DNA from: Mesorhizobium norvegicum
GTDB taxonomy: Bacteria > Pseudomonadota > Alphaproteobacteria > Rhizobiales > Rhizobiaceae
DNA length: 47,612 nucleotides
Assembly (NCBI RefSeq): GCF_004919685.1
Contig: NZ_SMYZ01000072.1
Location: forward strand, 1 to 47,612
Reading direction: 5' to 3'
The notes beneath the pieces are model-generated. The model saw only the letters and a list, made by a program, of their open reading frames with translations, did no database searches and had not been told where the DNA came from. This document shows, in pieces, positions 1-8,488 of the stretch (its first letter is position 1; every line of letters starts with the position of its first letter). The position numbers and the translations under genes are program-made.

Positions 1-19
1 CTTCGGAATCAGGACACTA
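1..19. mobile_element. Outward-facing insertion-sequence end, partial
   Basis: Read on the minus strand, this stretch begins with TA followed by GTGTCCTGATTCCGAAG and runs out of the window. The 13 bases at 8-20 are the exact reverse complement of 47594-47606 at the other edge of the window. IS630-type elements insert at TA, and a short reading frame on the minus strand (56 to 9) is interrupted exactly at this TA. The call as an IS terminus is an inference: only about 17 bases of the presumed element are present and the transposase lies outside. Confidence 0.45.
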
Positions 20-56
20 GCTTGCCGAGCGGGATGGTGATTTCAGCGGTATTCAT
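9..56 (-). pseudogene. 5' fragment of a ParB-like nuclease-domain gene, cut by an insertion
   Basis: The minus strand has an ATG at 56-54 preceded by a perfect-looking Shine-Dalgarno, AAGGGAG at 70-64, seven bases upstream. It encodes MNTAEITIPLGKLVS and then a TGA. The segment EITIPLGKLV resembles the first strand of ParB/Srx-type DNA-binding proteins, which commonly begin with ITIPL-x-KLV and continue into an NVR motif. Here the frame ends at the TA where the presumed IS begins. The most likely reading is a gene whose remainder was displaced or lost to the left of the window. The family assignment rests on about ten residues and is tentative. The good ribosome site argues that the start is real. 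Confidence 0.4.
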
Positions 57-103
57 GGTCTTGCTCCCTTGTTTGTCGTTTCAGGTGTTCCCGTTCCCTA
101 CGC

Positions 104-120
104 GTTCAGGTGACCTGAAC
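104..120. promoter_or_regulatory. 17-bp palindrome upstream of the ParB-like start
   Basis: GTTCAGGTGACCTGAAC is a perfect inverted repeat, with 8-bp arms around one central base. It lies 34 bases upstream of the ribosome site of the truncated minus-strand gene, a typical operator position. Its arm shares the core TTCAGGT/ACCTGAA with the large palindrome at 47543-47594. It could be an operator for autoregulation or a member of a dispersed palindromic repeat family. Sequence alone does not decide. Confidence 0.4.
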
Positions 121-236
121 CCTGTCTCACGGCGAGTAGCGGGGAGAGAGGGGACAAGCCCTGGGGGCGGAGGGGTCTCCCCGGTCTGCACAAGGCGAAG
201 CCGCGGAAGATTGGGGAAACCGGCCGCATCGCGCGC

Positions 237-518
237 TTGCGCTGCCATATCATGGTCGCTCCCTGGATCATCGACGCCCCGATGAACAGGGACCGTTTCG
301 AAACCTATGTCGAAATCCAACTCGCCCCACTGTCGCCGGGCGATGTCGTCATCCACGACAATGTCGCCTTCCACAAAAGTGAACGCTCCGCCGAACTGGT
401 GCGCCAACGCGGCGCCTGGCTTCTGCCTCTGCCGGCCTACTACCCGGACCTCAATCCCATCGAAATGGCCTTCTCGAAGCTCAAGGCCCTGCTGCGAAAG
501 CGTGCAGTGCCGCCCTTC
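237..518 (+). pseudogene. IS630-family transposase remnant (DDE catalytic part)
   Basis: About 90 codons encode the central and C-terminal catalytic core of an IS630-type DDE transposase. Visible are the VAPWIID strand, VVIHDNVAFHKS carrying the second catalytic aspartate (HDN), and YYPDLNPIEMAFSKLKALLRKR carrying the final acidic residue (PDLNPIE). The N-terminal helix-turn-helix and first aspartate are missing, and homology stops after LLRKRA although the frame stays open to 758. No intact terminal repeats flank it. It is a decayed fragment and would not be active. Its presence fits the TA-based insertion scar at the left edge, but whether both derive from the same element cannot be told here. 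Confidence 0.75.
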
Positions 519-1047
519 GCCTGCTCACCGGGACAGTTGCGCCGAAGCGCCGCCATCAGGAACGGCCGAGGAGCAGTACGGGCTTCGCATCGGGCATGCT
601 GCACAGATGCGCCCACACGTGCCCTGCCCTGGCAGGTCAGCAGGGACCTCAGGCCGCCGCATCAGACCGGCCGGTACACCAGGCGTGCGAAACATTCTGG
701 ATTCTGCGTCTGTCATCATCAAAACTCCGGTTCACCGCTGGAGCTTACTTCTGCCTGACGGGAGCGAAACCCGCTTTCCCGGACAACGACCTTCCCGAAA
801 ACCGGGAGAATTCGCGCTCTGGATTGGCAACACGCGGATGATATGGCTTTCAACGGCAAGATCGGGCCTGTGAGCGATCCTGCCGTTTCCTCCTGGTGCA
901 CTAGGGGATGGTTCCGTTGCTTTTCGAAACATCCGATGCAATCGTGGCGCGGCGGCACCGCGCTGCCCCACGCACCGGGCATCCCTGCAGGAGCCCGGCC
1001 CATAGTCGGCGTCGGGCTTCCCAGCGGTAGATTGTTGTTGGAGCAGA
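519..1047. other. Gene-free stretch after the transposase remnant
   Basis: I see no convincing gene here. A 65-codon minus-strand frame (722 to 525) begins with three ATGs behind a GGAG, but its protein has no recognisable feature. One imperfect inverted repeat is present: 854-864 pairs with 875-885 (10 of 11 bases) and is followed by TTTCC, so it could act as a weak plus-strand terminator. The region probably represents decayed mobile-element DNA upstream of the VanZ-like gene. Confidence 0.35.
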
Positions 1048-1395
1048 ATGAGATTTTATTCAGTCGCCGAGCGGGTCGCTTTTCTCGTTACGCTCATAGC
1101 TGTTCTTGTGCTTGCGCTGCTGCCGGTACCCCGTCTCAAGGAATTCGGCATCGATGTCGGCTTCCACTACGACAAGTTGAACCACGCCAGCGCCTTTGCC
1201 GTCCTGACCTTCCTGGGAGGGCTCGGCTGGCCCGATCGCAAGGCCCTGGTTGGCGCGGCGATCGAGGTTCTCCAGGGCACGGCACTGATAGCGCGCGATC
1301 TGGATGTGTTCGACTGGGTCGCCGATTGCGTCGGCATGGCATGCGGCCTCGTGGCGGTGATCTGTGCCAACTGGATTTTACGACGCAGAGGCTGA
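1048..1395 (+). CDS. VanZ-like small membrane protein
   Basis: A 115-residue protein of the VanZ-like family, a loose family of small membrane proteins named after a teicoplanin-resistance accessory protein. It has a first membrane helix at about residues 8-27, then the family-typical segment YDKLNHASAFAVLTFLGGLGW (D-K-x-x-H near residue 43) entering the second hydrophobic stretch, and a last helix at about 93-110 before an RRRG tail. The start ATG has GGAG four bases upstream, slightly close. The gene stands alone between IS debris and the convergent smc gene. In rhizobia such proteins are usually annotated only as VanZ family. There is no evidence here for a role in glycopeptide resistance. 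Confidence 0.75.
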   Translation: MRFYSVAERVAFLVTLIAVLVLALLPVPRLKEFGIDVGFHYDKLNHASAFAVLTFLGGLGWPDRKALVGAAIEVLQGTALIARDLDVFDWVADCVGMACGLVAVICANWILRRRG

Positions 1396-1643
1396 GCCTG
1401 TTCTCGAGTCCGGGCACGCTGAAGGTGAAGACCTACCGCGAACTGCGTGATCGCAGGGTGCCTGTGCTGAAATTGGGATCACTCTATTTCGTCTGGTCCC
1501 CGGCCAAACATCATTCGCACAAACACAGTCCGCGGCTCTGACTGTTTGTTTTGTGACTATTTGTTTTGCGGGGCGGAAAGCCGTTTACACACTTTTCCTG
1601 GAATTGTTCCGGAGCGGCCCATTCGCAGGCTGTGCGACCTGGA

Positions 1644-4600
1644 TCAGCTCGCCTCGCGCATCGCTTCGGCGGCCTGCAGGTCGACCGACACCAGCTGGCT
1701 GACGCCCTGCTCGGCCATGGTCACGCCGAACAGCCGGTTCATGCGCGCCATGGTGATTGGATTGTGGGTGATGATGACGAAGCGCGTCTCGGTGGTCGCA
1801 GCCATTTCGTCCATGAGATTGCAGAAGCGCTCGACATTGTGGTCGTCGAGCGGCGCGTCGACTTCATCGAGCACGCAGATCGGCGCCGGATTGGTCAGGA
1901 AAACCGCAAAGATCAGCGACATCGCCGTCAGCGCCTGTTCGCCGCCGGACAGCAGCGTCATGGTCTGCGGCTTTTTGCCAGGCGGGCGGGCAAGAATCTC
2001 GAGCCCGGCCTCGAGCGGATCGTCGGATTCGATCAGCTGCAATTCCGCCGTGCCGCCGCCGAACAGATGCGAGAACAGCCGCTGGAAATGGCCGTTGACG
2101 ACGTCGAAGGCGGCAAGCAGCCGCTCACGGCCTTCGCGATTGAGGCTCTGGATCGCCTGCCTGAGTTTGCGGATCGCCTCGATGATGTCCTCGCGCTCGG
2201 ATACGATCGCCTCCAACCGGTCGGAAAGCTCCTTCTGCTCTTCCTCGGCGCGCAGATTGACAGCGCCCAGCCGTTCGCGCTCGATCTTCAGCCGGTCGAG
2301 CTGACGCTCGATCTCGGCCATCTCAGGCATCGGGCTGTCAGCCTCCAGACCGGTATGGCGAATGACCAGATGCGGCGGCGTGTTCAGCGTTTCCTGGATG
2401 CGCGCCTCGACCTCCAGCCGGCGTTCGTCGGCCGCCGTCAGCCGCTCTTCGGCGCGAACGCGGGTCTCGCGCGCCTCGGCCAGGAACTGGATGGCGCCGG
2501 TGGCGGCCTTGTCCAGTTCGGATTGCCGGTTCTCCGCTTCCTGCAAACGGTCGGCCGCTGCTTTGCGCAAGGTCTCGGCCTCGGTCAGCTGCGACAGCAG
2601 CGCGCGCCGCTTGGCGTCGATTTCATCGGGAGCATCGGCCAGTCGCTCGCGTTCGGCCTCGGCCTCGGCCTTGCGTTCGCCAAGCGATGCGATCTGCGTC
2701 GAGGCGTTTTCGGCCCGCTCCAGCCAGTTGCTGCGCTCGGCGCCAATGGCATCGAGCCGGCGCGCGCGCGCCTCGGCTTCGCGGCGCAGGCCCTCATGCA
2801 CGGCACGCGCATCGGCAAGCGTGGCGCGGTCGCGGGCGACATTGGCCGAGGACTGTTCGAGCTGCAATTGCAGATCGCCGAGATCCGGCGCGTCCTGCAG
2901 CAGCATTTCCGCCTCGGCGAAGGCCGCCGAAATCTCCTCATGGCTGTCGACGATGCGGGCGCGCGCCTCATCGAGTGCCGCGCGCCGGCTCTGCAATTCG
3001 CCGCCGGCCCTTTCGGCCTCAGCCAGCACGTTGCGGGCAGCGTCCAGCCGATGCTGGGCGTCACGGCCGGCCTGGCGCGCGTTGCGCTCGGCTTCGCTTG
3101 TGAGGCGAAGCGCCTGTTCGGCCTCTCCCAGCGCCTCCTCGGCCAGGCGCAGGACGAGCGTCGCCTGTATCGCCTCGGCATCGAGCTCGGCCAGCCGGTT
3201 CTTCTGCGCCAGTCGTTGCGCGGCGGCGGTCGGCGCGTCGGCACTGGCGGTAAAGCCATCCCAGCGCCAGAGCGCGCCCTCGAGGCTGACCAGCCGCTGG
3301 CCCGGAGCAAGCAGCGCCTGCAGCCGGCGGCCATCGCCGGCGTCTACGATGCCGATCTGCGCCAGACGGCGGGCGAGCTGTGCCGGCGCATGGACCACGC
3401 TGGCCAGGCTCTTTATGCCTTCCGGCAGAGCCGCGTCGCCGGGCTGGATCGCGCTTTCGCCCCAATGCACCGGCGCGCTGCGGTCGAGCGGTACGTCGAG
3501 GTCTTCGCCAAGCGCCGCACCCAGCGCCGTCTCGAAACCGCGATCGACACTGATCTGTTCCAGCACGGCCGGGAAGAGATCGCCGCTGGCGGCGTTCAGG
3601 ATTTTTGCCAGCGTGCGCGCTTCCGTCTCGATCCGCGCCAGCTCGGCCCTGGCATCCTGAAGCGGTGGCCGGGCAGCACTTTCCGTGGCGCGGGCATCGA
3701 TGACCGACTGCTCCGCATCCGATACGGCAGCCTCGGATTCCTCCAGTAGCGCCATGGCCTGTTCGACCAGCACGCGCTTCTCGGCCGGATCCGGCAGGCC
3801 GGCGACCTTGGAGAGAATCTCCGACAATTCCCGATCGACATCGGCAAGCTGGCGGGCGAAGCGGTCGCGACGCTCGGCGGTGTCGCGCAGCGTCCGTTCG
3901 ATCTGGTTGCGCGAGGCGGCCGCCTCTGCCCGCTCGGCGGTCAGCGCGGCGAGCTTGGCTTCGCTTTGTGAAAGCGTCGATGCAGCCTGTTCGAACGCCG
4001 CGCGGGTACTGGCCTCACGCTCGGCGGCACCGGCATTTTCGGAATTGAGCGCGGCCTCTTCGGTGCGAAGGCGTTCGAGGATATCCGCATTGTCGCGGAC
4101 CATGCGCTCCTCACGCGCGATATCGCCGTCGAGCTGCTGCAGCCGGCGCTCGAGTTCGCTCTGACGGGCGCGGATGCGGCCGGCTTCCTCCTCGATCTGC
4201 GACTTGGCGATCGACAGGCGCTGGAAGGCAGCGGCAGCGGCGGCTTCCGCGTCGCGCAGGTCCGGCAAGCGATGAGCGCCGATGCCTTGCTCCCTGGCGG
4301 CGGCCATCTGGGCGGCGGCGCGGTCGCCGACAAGTGCCGTGGCAACCGCCAGCGCCGAGCGCGCCTCGCCTTCCTGGGTCTTGGCCAGCGTCCAGCGCAG
4401 ATGCAGCAGCGTTGCTTCGGCCTTGCGGATATCGGCGGACAGGTTCTTGAAGCGGGAAGCCTGGCGTGCCTGGCGCTTCAGGCTTTCGATCTGGCTTTCC
4501 AGCTCGCCGACGACGTCGTCCAGCCGTTCGAGGTTCTGCTCGGCCGCCTTCAGCCGCAGTTCGGCCTCGTGGCGGCGGGTGTGCAGGCCGGAAATACCGG

Positions 4601-5102
4601 CCGCCTCTTCCAGCAGGGCGCGGCGCGCCTGCGGCTTGGCCTGGATCAGTTCGCCGATACGGCCCTGGCCGACCATCGACGGCGAACGCGCGCCGGTCGA
4701 CTGGTCGGCGAACAGAAGCTGCACGTCCTTGGCGCGGGCCTCCTTGCCGTTGATGCGGTAGAGCGAGCCGGCCTCGCGCTCGATGCGGCGCGACACCTGC
4801 AATTCGTCGGCATCGTTGAAGGCAGCAGGCGCCGAGCGATCACTGTTGTCGAGGAAAAGCGTGACTTCGGCGGTGTTACGGGCGGGCCGAGTGCCCGAGC
4901 CGGAAAAGATCACGTCGTCCATGCCGGACGCGCGCATGTTCTTGTAGGAGCTTTCGCCCATCACCCAGCGCAGCGCCTCGACAAGGTTCGACTTGCCGCA
5001 GCCATTGGGCCCGACAATGCCGGTCAGGCCGCGTTCGATGACGAACTCGCCGGGCTCGACGAAGGATTTGAAACCGAGGAGGCGAAGGCGCGAAAACTTC
5101 AT
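1644..5102 (-). CDS. smc: Chromosome segregation protein SMC
   Basis: A 1152-residue structural maintenance of chromosomes ATPase, the normal length for bacterial SMC. The N-terminal head carries Walker A GPNGCGKSN at residues 31-39 and ends in the VIFSGS segment. Long alanine- and glutamate-rich coiled coils follow (about 165-500 and 640-1000), interrupted by a globular hinge at about 505-630. The C-terminal head has the ABC signature LLSGGEQ near 1050 and Walker B ICVLDEVDAPLDD near 1080. It works as a dimer that loops and condenses chromosomal DNA with ScpA and ScpB, which are not in this window. It lies downstream of the DsbA-like gene on the same strand across a 105-bp gap. The start MKFSRLRLLGFKSF is the family-typical N-terminus. 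Confidence 0.97.
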   Translation of the reverse strand: MKFSRLRLLGFKSFVEPGEFVIERGLTGIVGPNGCGKSNLVEALRWVMGESSYKNMRASGMDDVIFSGSGTRPARNTAEVTLFLDNSDRSAPAAFNDADELQVSRRIEREAGSLYRINGKEARAKDVQLLFADQSTGARSPSMVGQGRIGELIQAKPQARRALLEEAAGISGLHTRRHEAELRLKAAEQNLERLDDVVGELESQIESLKRQARQASRFKNLSADIRKAEATLLHLRWTLAKTQEGEARSALAVATALVGDRAAAQMAAAREQGIGAHRLPDLRDAEAAAAAAFQRLSIAKSQIEEEAGRIRARQSELERRLQQLDGDIAREERMVRDNADILERLRTEEAALNSENAGAAEREASTRAAFEQAASTLSQSEAKLAALTAERAEAAASRNQIERTLRDTAERRDRFARQLADVDRELSEILSKVAGLPDPAEKRVLVEQAMALLEESEAAVSDAEQSVIDARATESAARPPLQDARAELARIETEARTLAKILNAASGDLFPAVLEQISVDRGFETALGAALGEDLDVPLDRSAPVHWGESAIQPGDAALPEGIKSLASVVHAPAQLARRLAQIGIVDAGDGRRLQALLAPGQRLVSLEGALWRWDGFTASADAPTAAAQRLAQKNRLAELDAEAIQATLVLRLAEEALGEAEQALRLTSEAERNARQAGRDAQHRLDAARNVLAEAERAGGELQSRRAALDEARARIVDSHEEISAAFAEAEMLLQDAPDLGDLQLQLEQSSANVARDRATLADARAVHEGLRREAEARARRLDAIGAERSNWLERAENASTQIASLGERKAEAEAERERLADAPDEIDAKRRALLSQLTEAETLRKAAADRLQEAENRQSELDKAATGAIQFLAEARETRVRAEERLTAADERRLEVEARIQETLNTPPHLVIRHTGLEADSPMPEMAEIERQLDRLKIERERLGAVNLRAEEEQKELSDRLEAIVSEREDIIEAIRKLRQAIQSLNREGRERLLAAFDVVNGHFQRLFSHLFGGGTAELQLIESDDPLEAGLEILARPPGKKPQTMTLLSGGEQALTAMSLIFAVFLTNPAPICVLDEVDAPLDDHNVERFCNLMDEMAATTETRFVIITHNPITMARMNRLFGVTMAEQGVSQLVSVDLQAAEAMREAS

Positions 5103-5207
5103 TCGCGCCGCCCACTAAGCGGATTTTCGTGGCTTTGCGAAAGGAATTCGCGGCACGACCAGAAGCCGCGCACGCCGAAGCGACGCCGCCTCAGGACTGA
5201 CTGGACG

Positions 5208-5951
5208 TCAGAGCAGAGGGTCGATGATGGCCGACATTTCCTCAATCGACATCGCCCCTTTGTAGGTCTTACCGTTGATGAAGAAGGTCGGTGTCGAGTC
5301 GACCTTGAATTCATTGGCGCCGCGCTTCTGGACCGATCTCACATCGTCCAGAAGTTTCTGGTCCGTCAAGCAGGCCTCGAAGGACTCCTGTGTAAAACCG
5401 GCGAGCTTCGAGATTTGCAGCAGCGCATCCTTGGTATTCTGGACGCCAACCCAGTTCGCCTGCTGCCTGAACAGGACGTCCACCATCGGGAAATAGTTAT
5501 CCTTGGCGCAGCGCGCCAGCATGAAACCGGCTTCGGCGCTCGGATCGAACGGGAATTCGCGCAGGATGTAGCGCGCCTTGCCGGTGTCGATGTACTTGGT
5601 CTTCAGGTCCGGAAAGGTGGTTTCGGCGAAATGCGCGCAGTGCGGGCAGGTCATCGAGGCGTATTCGACGATGGTGACCTTGGCGTCGTCCTTGCCAAGC
5701 TGCTTGTCGGGCAGCGCACCCGGCTTCATCAGCTCCGCCATGTCCACGGTGCCCTGGGCTTCCGGCGCGGTAGCGGCGGCCGGTGTGGCCGGCTTTGCGG
5801 GAGCGGCAGGATCCGCGGGCTTCACATCCGCGGCCTTCGCTTCCTCGCCGGAGTCGCTGCAGGCGGCGAGCAGGGCGACCGCCGGAATGGCGGCCAGCGA
5901 AGACAGGACGTTTCTGCGAGACAGACTTTGGCCGAACGGGGGACGGTTCAT
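5208..5951 (-). CDS. DsbA-family thioredoxin-fold lipoprotein
   Basis: A 247-residue periplasmic thiol-disulfide protein. It has a twin-arginine-like SRRNVL followed by a hydrophobic stretch and a lipobox LLAAC (Cys31), so it is probably a membrane-anchored lipoprotein. A low-complexity Ala/Pro linker covers about residues 40-68. The DSBA-like domain then carries the catalytic CPHC (Cys102 and Cys105) in YASMTCPHCAHF and a cis-proline in STPTFFING. Such proteins oxidise or shuffle disulfides in exported proteins. I chose the ATG at 5951, with AGGTGA about six bases upstream, over a GTG three codons earlier. It sits between the DUF721 gene and smc, an arrangement common in rhizobia. Confidence 0.9.
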   Translation of the reverse strand: MNRPPFGQSLSRRNVLSSLAAIPAVALLAACSDSGEEAKAADVKPADPAAPAKPATPAAATAPEAQGTVDMAELMKPGALPDKQLGKDDAKVTIVEYASMTCPHCAHFAETTFPDLKTKYIDTGKARYILREFPFDPSAEAGFMLARCAKDNYFPMVDVLFRQQANWVGVQNTKDALLQISKLAGFTQESFEACLTDQKLLDDVRSVQKRGANEFKVDSTPTFFINGKTYKGAMSIEEMSAIIDPLL

Positions 5952-6114
5952 ACGAATCACCTGACAAGGGTTGGATTTTGCAATGCAAAGGCACGAAAAG
6001 GCGAGAGTTGGCGCGAATTAAGGCATCTCGATCCCCAATCCAATCGCGAAACCTGACAAGAGCGATCACGAATGCGAGATATTGACGACAAATCCATGAC
6101 TTTCTTCAAGGGGT

Positions 6115-6615
6115 CTATGATTTCCTCTCCCCGATAATGGTCGCGCCAAGTTTTTCCAGCGAGGCGCGCAACTCATCATTGTCGACCAAGCCGACGGTTC
6201 CCGACAATTTCGTCTTCTCGGCCGCCGTCAGCGGCCTGAGGGCCGGCCTGCGCCGTCCTTTGTCGGCTGTCACCGGCTTCTGCAGGATCCTGATGCGGCC
6301 GATCGCGGTGAAGCCGAGGAAGGCATTGACCCGGTTGATGATCTCGCCGGTCTCGTGCTGCAGATGCAGTGCCGCCATGCCCTCGCAGGCGATGACCAGC
6401 ACCGCCGGCTCGAACGGATCGTCCTCATGCATGCGGCGCGGCCACTGGATTTTTTCGGGGCGCGAATGGGCGGCCAGCCGTGGCCCAGCAATCTCTTCCC
6501 ATGACTGGACGAGGCCGATCGAAATGCCGGCCCGCTTGCGCAGCACCGGATCGAGGATCTTGGTCGCGAGATCGCTGACCGGGACGGGATTGCCGTAGGG
6601 CGTTCTCCCTGCCAT
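6115..6615 (-). CDS. DUF721 (DciA-like) protein
   Basis: A 166-residue DUF721 protein. The conserved region spans about residues 10-110 and includes the LVQSWEEIAGPRLAAHSRPEKI block and the hydrophobic strand PAVLVIACEGMAALHLQHE. A charged C-terminal tail follows. DUF721 includes DciA, the ancestral loader of the replicative helicase DnaB. In alphaproteobacteria this short form is widespread, but its loader function is inferred from the family rather than shown. It is divergent from mutY across 54 bp and precedes the DsbA-like gene and smc on the minus strand, so it may share a replication- and chromosome-related operon with them. Confidence 0.85.
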   Translation of the reverse strand: MAGRTPYGNPVPVSDLATKILDPVLRKRAGISIGLVQSWEEIAGPRLAAHSRPEKIQWPRRMHEDDPFEPAVLVIACEGMAALHLQHETGEIINRVNAFLGFTAIGRIRILQKPVTADKGRRRPALRPLTAAEKTKLSGTVGLVDNDELRASLEKLGATIIGERKS

Positions 6616-6669
6616 GTACGTTCTCCAGCCACGACCCCAGCAGATACCGGCCAGGCCAATACAAGATCA

Positions 6670-7818
6670 ATGGCATCAGCAGACCAGACCCGCAAGACCG
6701 CATCCGGGGATAGTGGCAAAGCCACATCCGGGGATATCGCATCCCGCCTGCTCGACTGGTACGATGTGCATCACCGTGAATTGCCGTGGCGCATCACGCC
6801 ACGCGAGCATGCGCGCGGCGCAAGGCCTGATCCCTACCGCATCTGGCTATCCGAGGTCATGCTGCAGCAGACCACCGTCGAAGCGGTGAAGGCCTATTTC
6901 AAGGTATTCGTCGAGAAATGGCCCGATGTCGAGGCGTTGGCCGCGGCGCCGACCGAGGACGTGATGAAGGCCTGGGCCGGGCTCGGCTACTACTCCCGCG
7001 CCCGCAATCTCAAGGCCTGTGCCGATCTCGTCGCCCAGCGTGGCGGCCGGTTTCCCGACACCGAGGCGGCTTTGAGAGAACTGCCCGGCATCGGCGCCTA
7101 TACGTCGGCGGCGATCACGGCGATCGCCTTCGACCGCCCCGCCGCCGTTGTCGACGGCAATGTCGAACGCGTCATCTCCCGGCTGTTTTCGATCACGACA
7201 CCGCTCAGCGAAGCCAAGCCCGAGATACGCGCCCATGTCGAGCGCATGGTGCCCGGGACAAGGCCGGGTGACTTCGCCCAGGCGATGATGGATCTCGGCG
7301 CCACCATCTGCACCCCACGGCGGCCGCGCTGCATGCTGTGCCCGCTGCGCGAAGACTGCAGCGCCGTCATTTCGGGCGATCCCGAGCATTTTCCTGTGCG
7401 TCTGCCAAAGGCCGACAAGCCTCTACGACGCGGCGCTGCTTTCGTGGCGGTCAGAAGCGACGGCGCCATCCTTCTGCGCAAGCGCGCCGAAAAAGGCCTG
7501 CTCGGCGGCATGACAGAGGTGCCTACGACCGGCTGGACCGCGCGGATCGACGGCGCCACCACCGAGGCGGCAGCGCCTTTCCCCGCCAACTGGCGGCGTG
7601 CCGGCCAGATCGCCCATGTCTTCACCCATTTCGCACTTGAGCTCGACGTTTTTCGTGCCGAAGTGAACGGCGCCGCGCCGTCGGGGCATTTCTGGTCACT
7701 GGCCCATGAAATTTCCGGGGAAGCGCTGCCGACTGTCATGAAAAAGGCAATCGAAGCGGCGATACCGGGCGCGACGAAAAAACCGTCGCCGCACAGTGCA
7801 AAGAGGCCCCATGACTGA
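6670..7818 (+). CDS. mutY: A/G-specific adenine glycosylase MutY
   Basis: A 382-residue base-excision repair enzyme that removes adenine mispaired with 8-oxoguanine. Visible parts in order are the catalytic Glu62 in LSEVMLQQT, the helix-hairpin-helix ELPGIGAYTS, the catalytic Asp162 in AVVDGNVERV, and a 4Fe-4S loop with cysteines at 214, 221, 224 and 230 (C-x6-C-x2-C-x5-C). A NUDIX-like C-terminal domain of about 130 residues contacts 8-oxoG. The first 22 residues are unlike the family and are encoded by a short direct repeat (CATCCGGGGATA at 6702-6713 and 6725-6736), so translation could start a little downstream. Its stop overlaps the start of the HAD gene by eight bases, indicating translational coupling. 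Confidence 0.96.
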   Translation: MASADQTRKTASGDSGKATSGDIASRLLDWYDVHHRELPWRITPREHARGARPDPYRIWLSEVMLQQTTVEAVKAYFKVFVEKWPDVEALAAAPTEDVMKAWAGLGYYSRARNLKACADLVAQRGGRFPDTEAALRELPGIGAYTSAAITAIAFDRPAAVVDGNVERVISRLFSITTPLSEAKPEIRAHVERMVPGTRPGDFAQAMMDLGATICTPRRPRCMLCPLREDCSAVISGDPEHFPVRLPKADKPLRRGAAFVAVRSDGAILLRKRAEKGLLGGMTEVPTTGWTARIDGATTEAAAPFPANWRRAGQIAHVFTHFALELDVFRAEVNGAAPSGHFWSLAHEISGEALPTVMKKAIEAAIPGATKKPSPHSAKRPHD

Positions 7819-8422
7819 AATACGCCACATCGTTTTCGACATCGGCAGAGTGCTGATCCACTACGATCCCAACATTCCGTTCAGCCGCCTCATTCCGGAT
7901 GCCGAAGAGAGAAAGTGGTTCTTCGACAATGTCTGCACGCATGACTGGAACATCGAGCAGGATCGCGGCCGGACCTGGGAAGAGGCCGAGGCGCTGCTGA
8001 TAGCGGACCATCCCGAACACGCGGAAAACATCCGCGGTTTCCGCCGCCACTGGCACGAAATGGTGCCGCATGCCTATGACGACAGCGTCGCCATCATGGT
8101 CGGCCTGATCGAGAGCGGCCACGACGTGACCATGCTGACCAATTTTGCCAGCGACACGCTGGCCGAGGCACGCGAGCGCTTCGATTTTCTCGAACGGCCG
8201 CGTGGTGTCACCATTTCCGGCGAGATCGGCCTGATCAAGCCGGATCGCGGCATTTACGATCATCACGTCGCCGCCTTCGGCCTCGAACCGGCGGCGACGC
8301 TGTTCATCGATGACAGCCAGAAGAATGTCGACGGCGCCAAGGCGGCAGGCTGGCAGTCGGTGCTGTTCACCGATGCGAAGACGCTTCAAGCAGACCTTGA
8401 ACGCCTCGGAATCACGGCGTGA
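7811..8422 (+). CDS. HAD-superfamily hydrolase (YihX-like)
   Basis: A 203-residue haloacid-dehalogenase-fold phosphatase. Motif I is VFDIGRVLIHYDPN, with glycine in place of the second aspartate, as in the YihX subgroup. Motif II is the threonine in MLTNFAS, motif III the lysine in GLIKPDRGIY, and motif IV the FIDDS segment near residue 172. The helical cap lies between motifs I and II. The substrate is not evident, although YihX-like enzymes dephosphorylate sugar phosphates. It starts inside the last codons of mutY (8-bp overlap), so the two are co-translated. A nested hairpin at 8431-8475 separates it from the convergent ccrM. Confidence 0.88.
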   Translation: MTEIRHIVFDIGRVLIHYDPNIPFSRLIPDAEERKWFFDNVCTHDWNIEQDRGRTWEEAEALLIADHPEHAENIRGFRRHWHEMVPHAYDDSVAIMVGLIESGHDVTMLTNFASDTLAEARERFDFLERPRGVTISGEIGLIKPDRGIYDHHVAAFGLEPAATLFIDDSQKNVDGAKAAGWQSVLFTDAKTLQADLERLGITA

Positions 8423-8430
8423 TTTGAATC

Positions 8431-8475
8431 GCTTCGCGCGATCCGTTGAGCCTTTGAATCAACGGAATTCGAAGC
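8431..8475. terminator. Nested hairpin between convergent HAD and ccrM genes
   Basis: GCTTCG at 8431-8436 pairs with CGAAGC at 8470-8475, and inside it CCGTTGA at 8443-8449 pairs with TCAACGG at 8459-8465. The position between two convergent stops suggests a bidirectional terminator. There is no clear T-run. A second hairpin (8481-8488 with 8493-8500, eight perfect pairs, loop TCAG) overlaps the ccrM stop codon and may reinforce it. Confidence 0.5.
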
Positions 8476-8488
8476 AATTGGCAGGGGC

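Noticed and set aside
525..722. 65-codon minus-strand frame with three leading ATGs and a GGAG
   Set aside because: No domain, no signal peptide, and it lies in apparent mobile-element debris.
1420..1541. Possible 40-codon gene after the VanZ-like gene (KTYRELRDRRVPVLKLGSLY…)
   Set aside because: The composition looks protein-like, but there is no clear ribosome site and no recognisable family; left uncalled.
1566..3749. Plus-strand open frame of 727 codons opposite smc
   Set aside because: It is the antisense of the smc coiled coils; high GC keeps complementary frames open, and the protein has no recognisable family.
4272..6056. Plus-strand open frame of 594 codons across the smc start and the DsbA-like gene
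   Set aside because: It covers two clear minus-strand genes and their gap; no family similarity.
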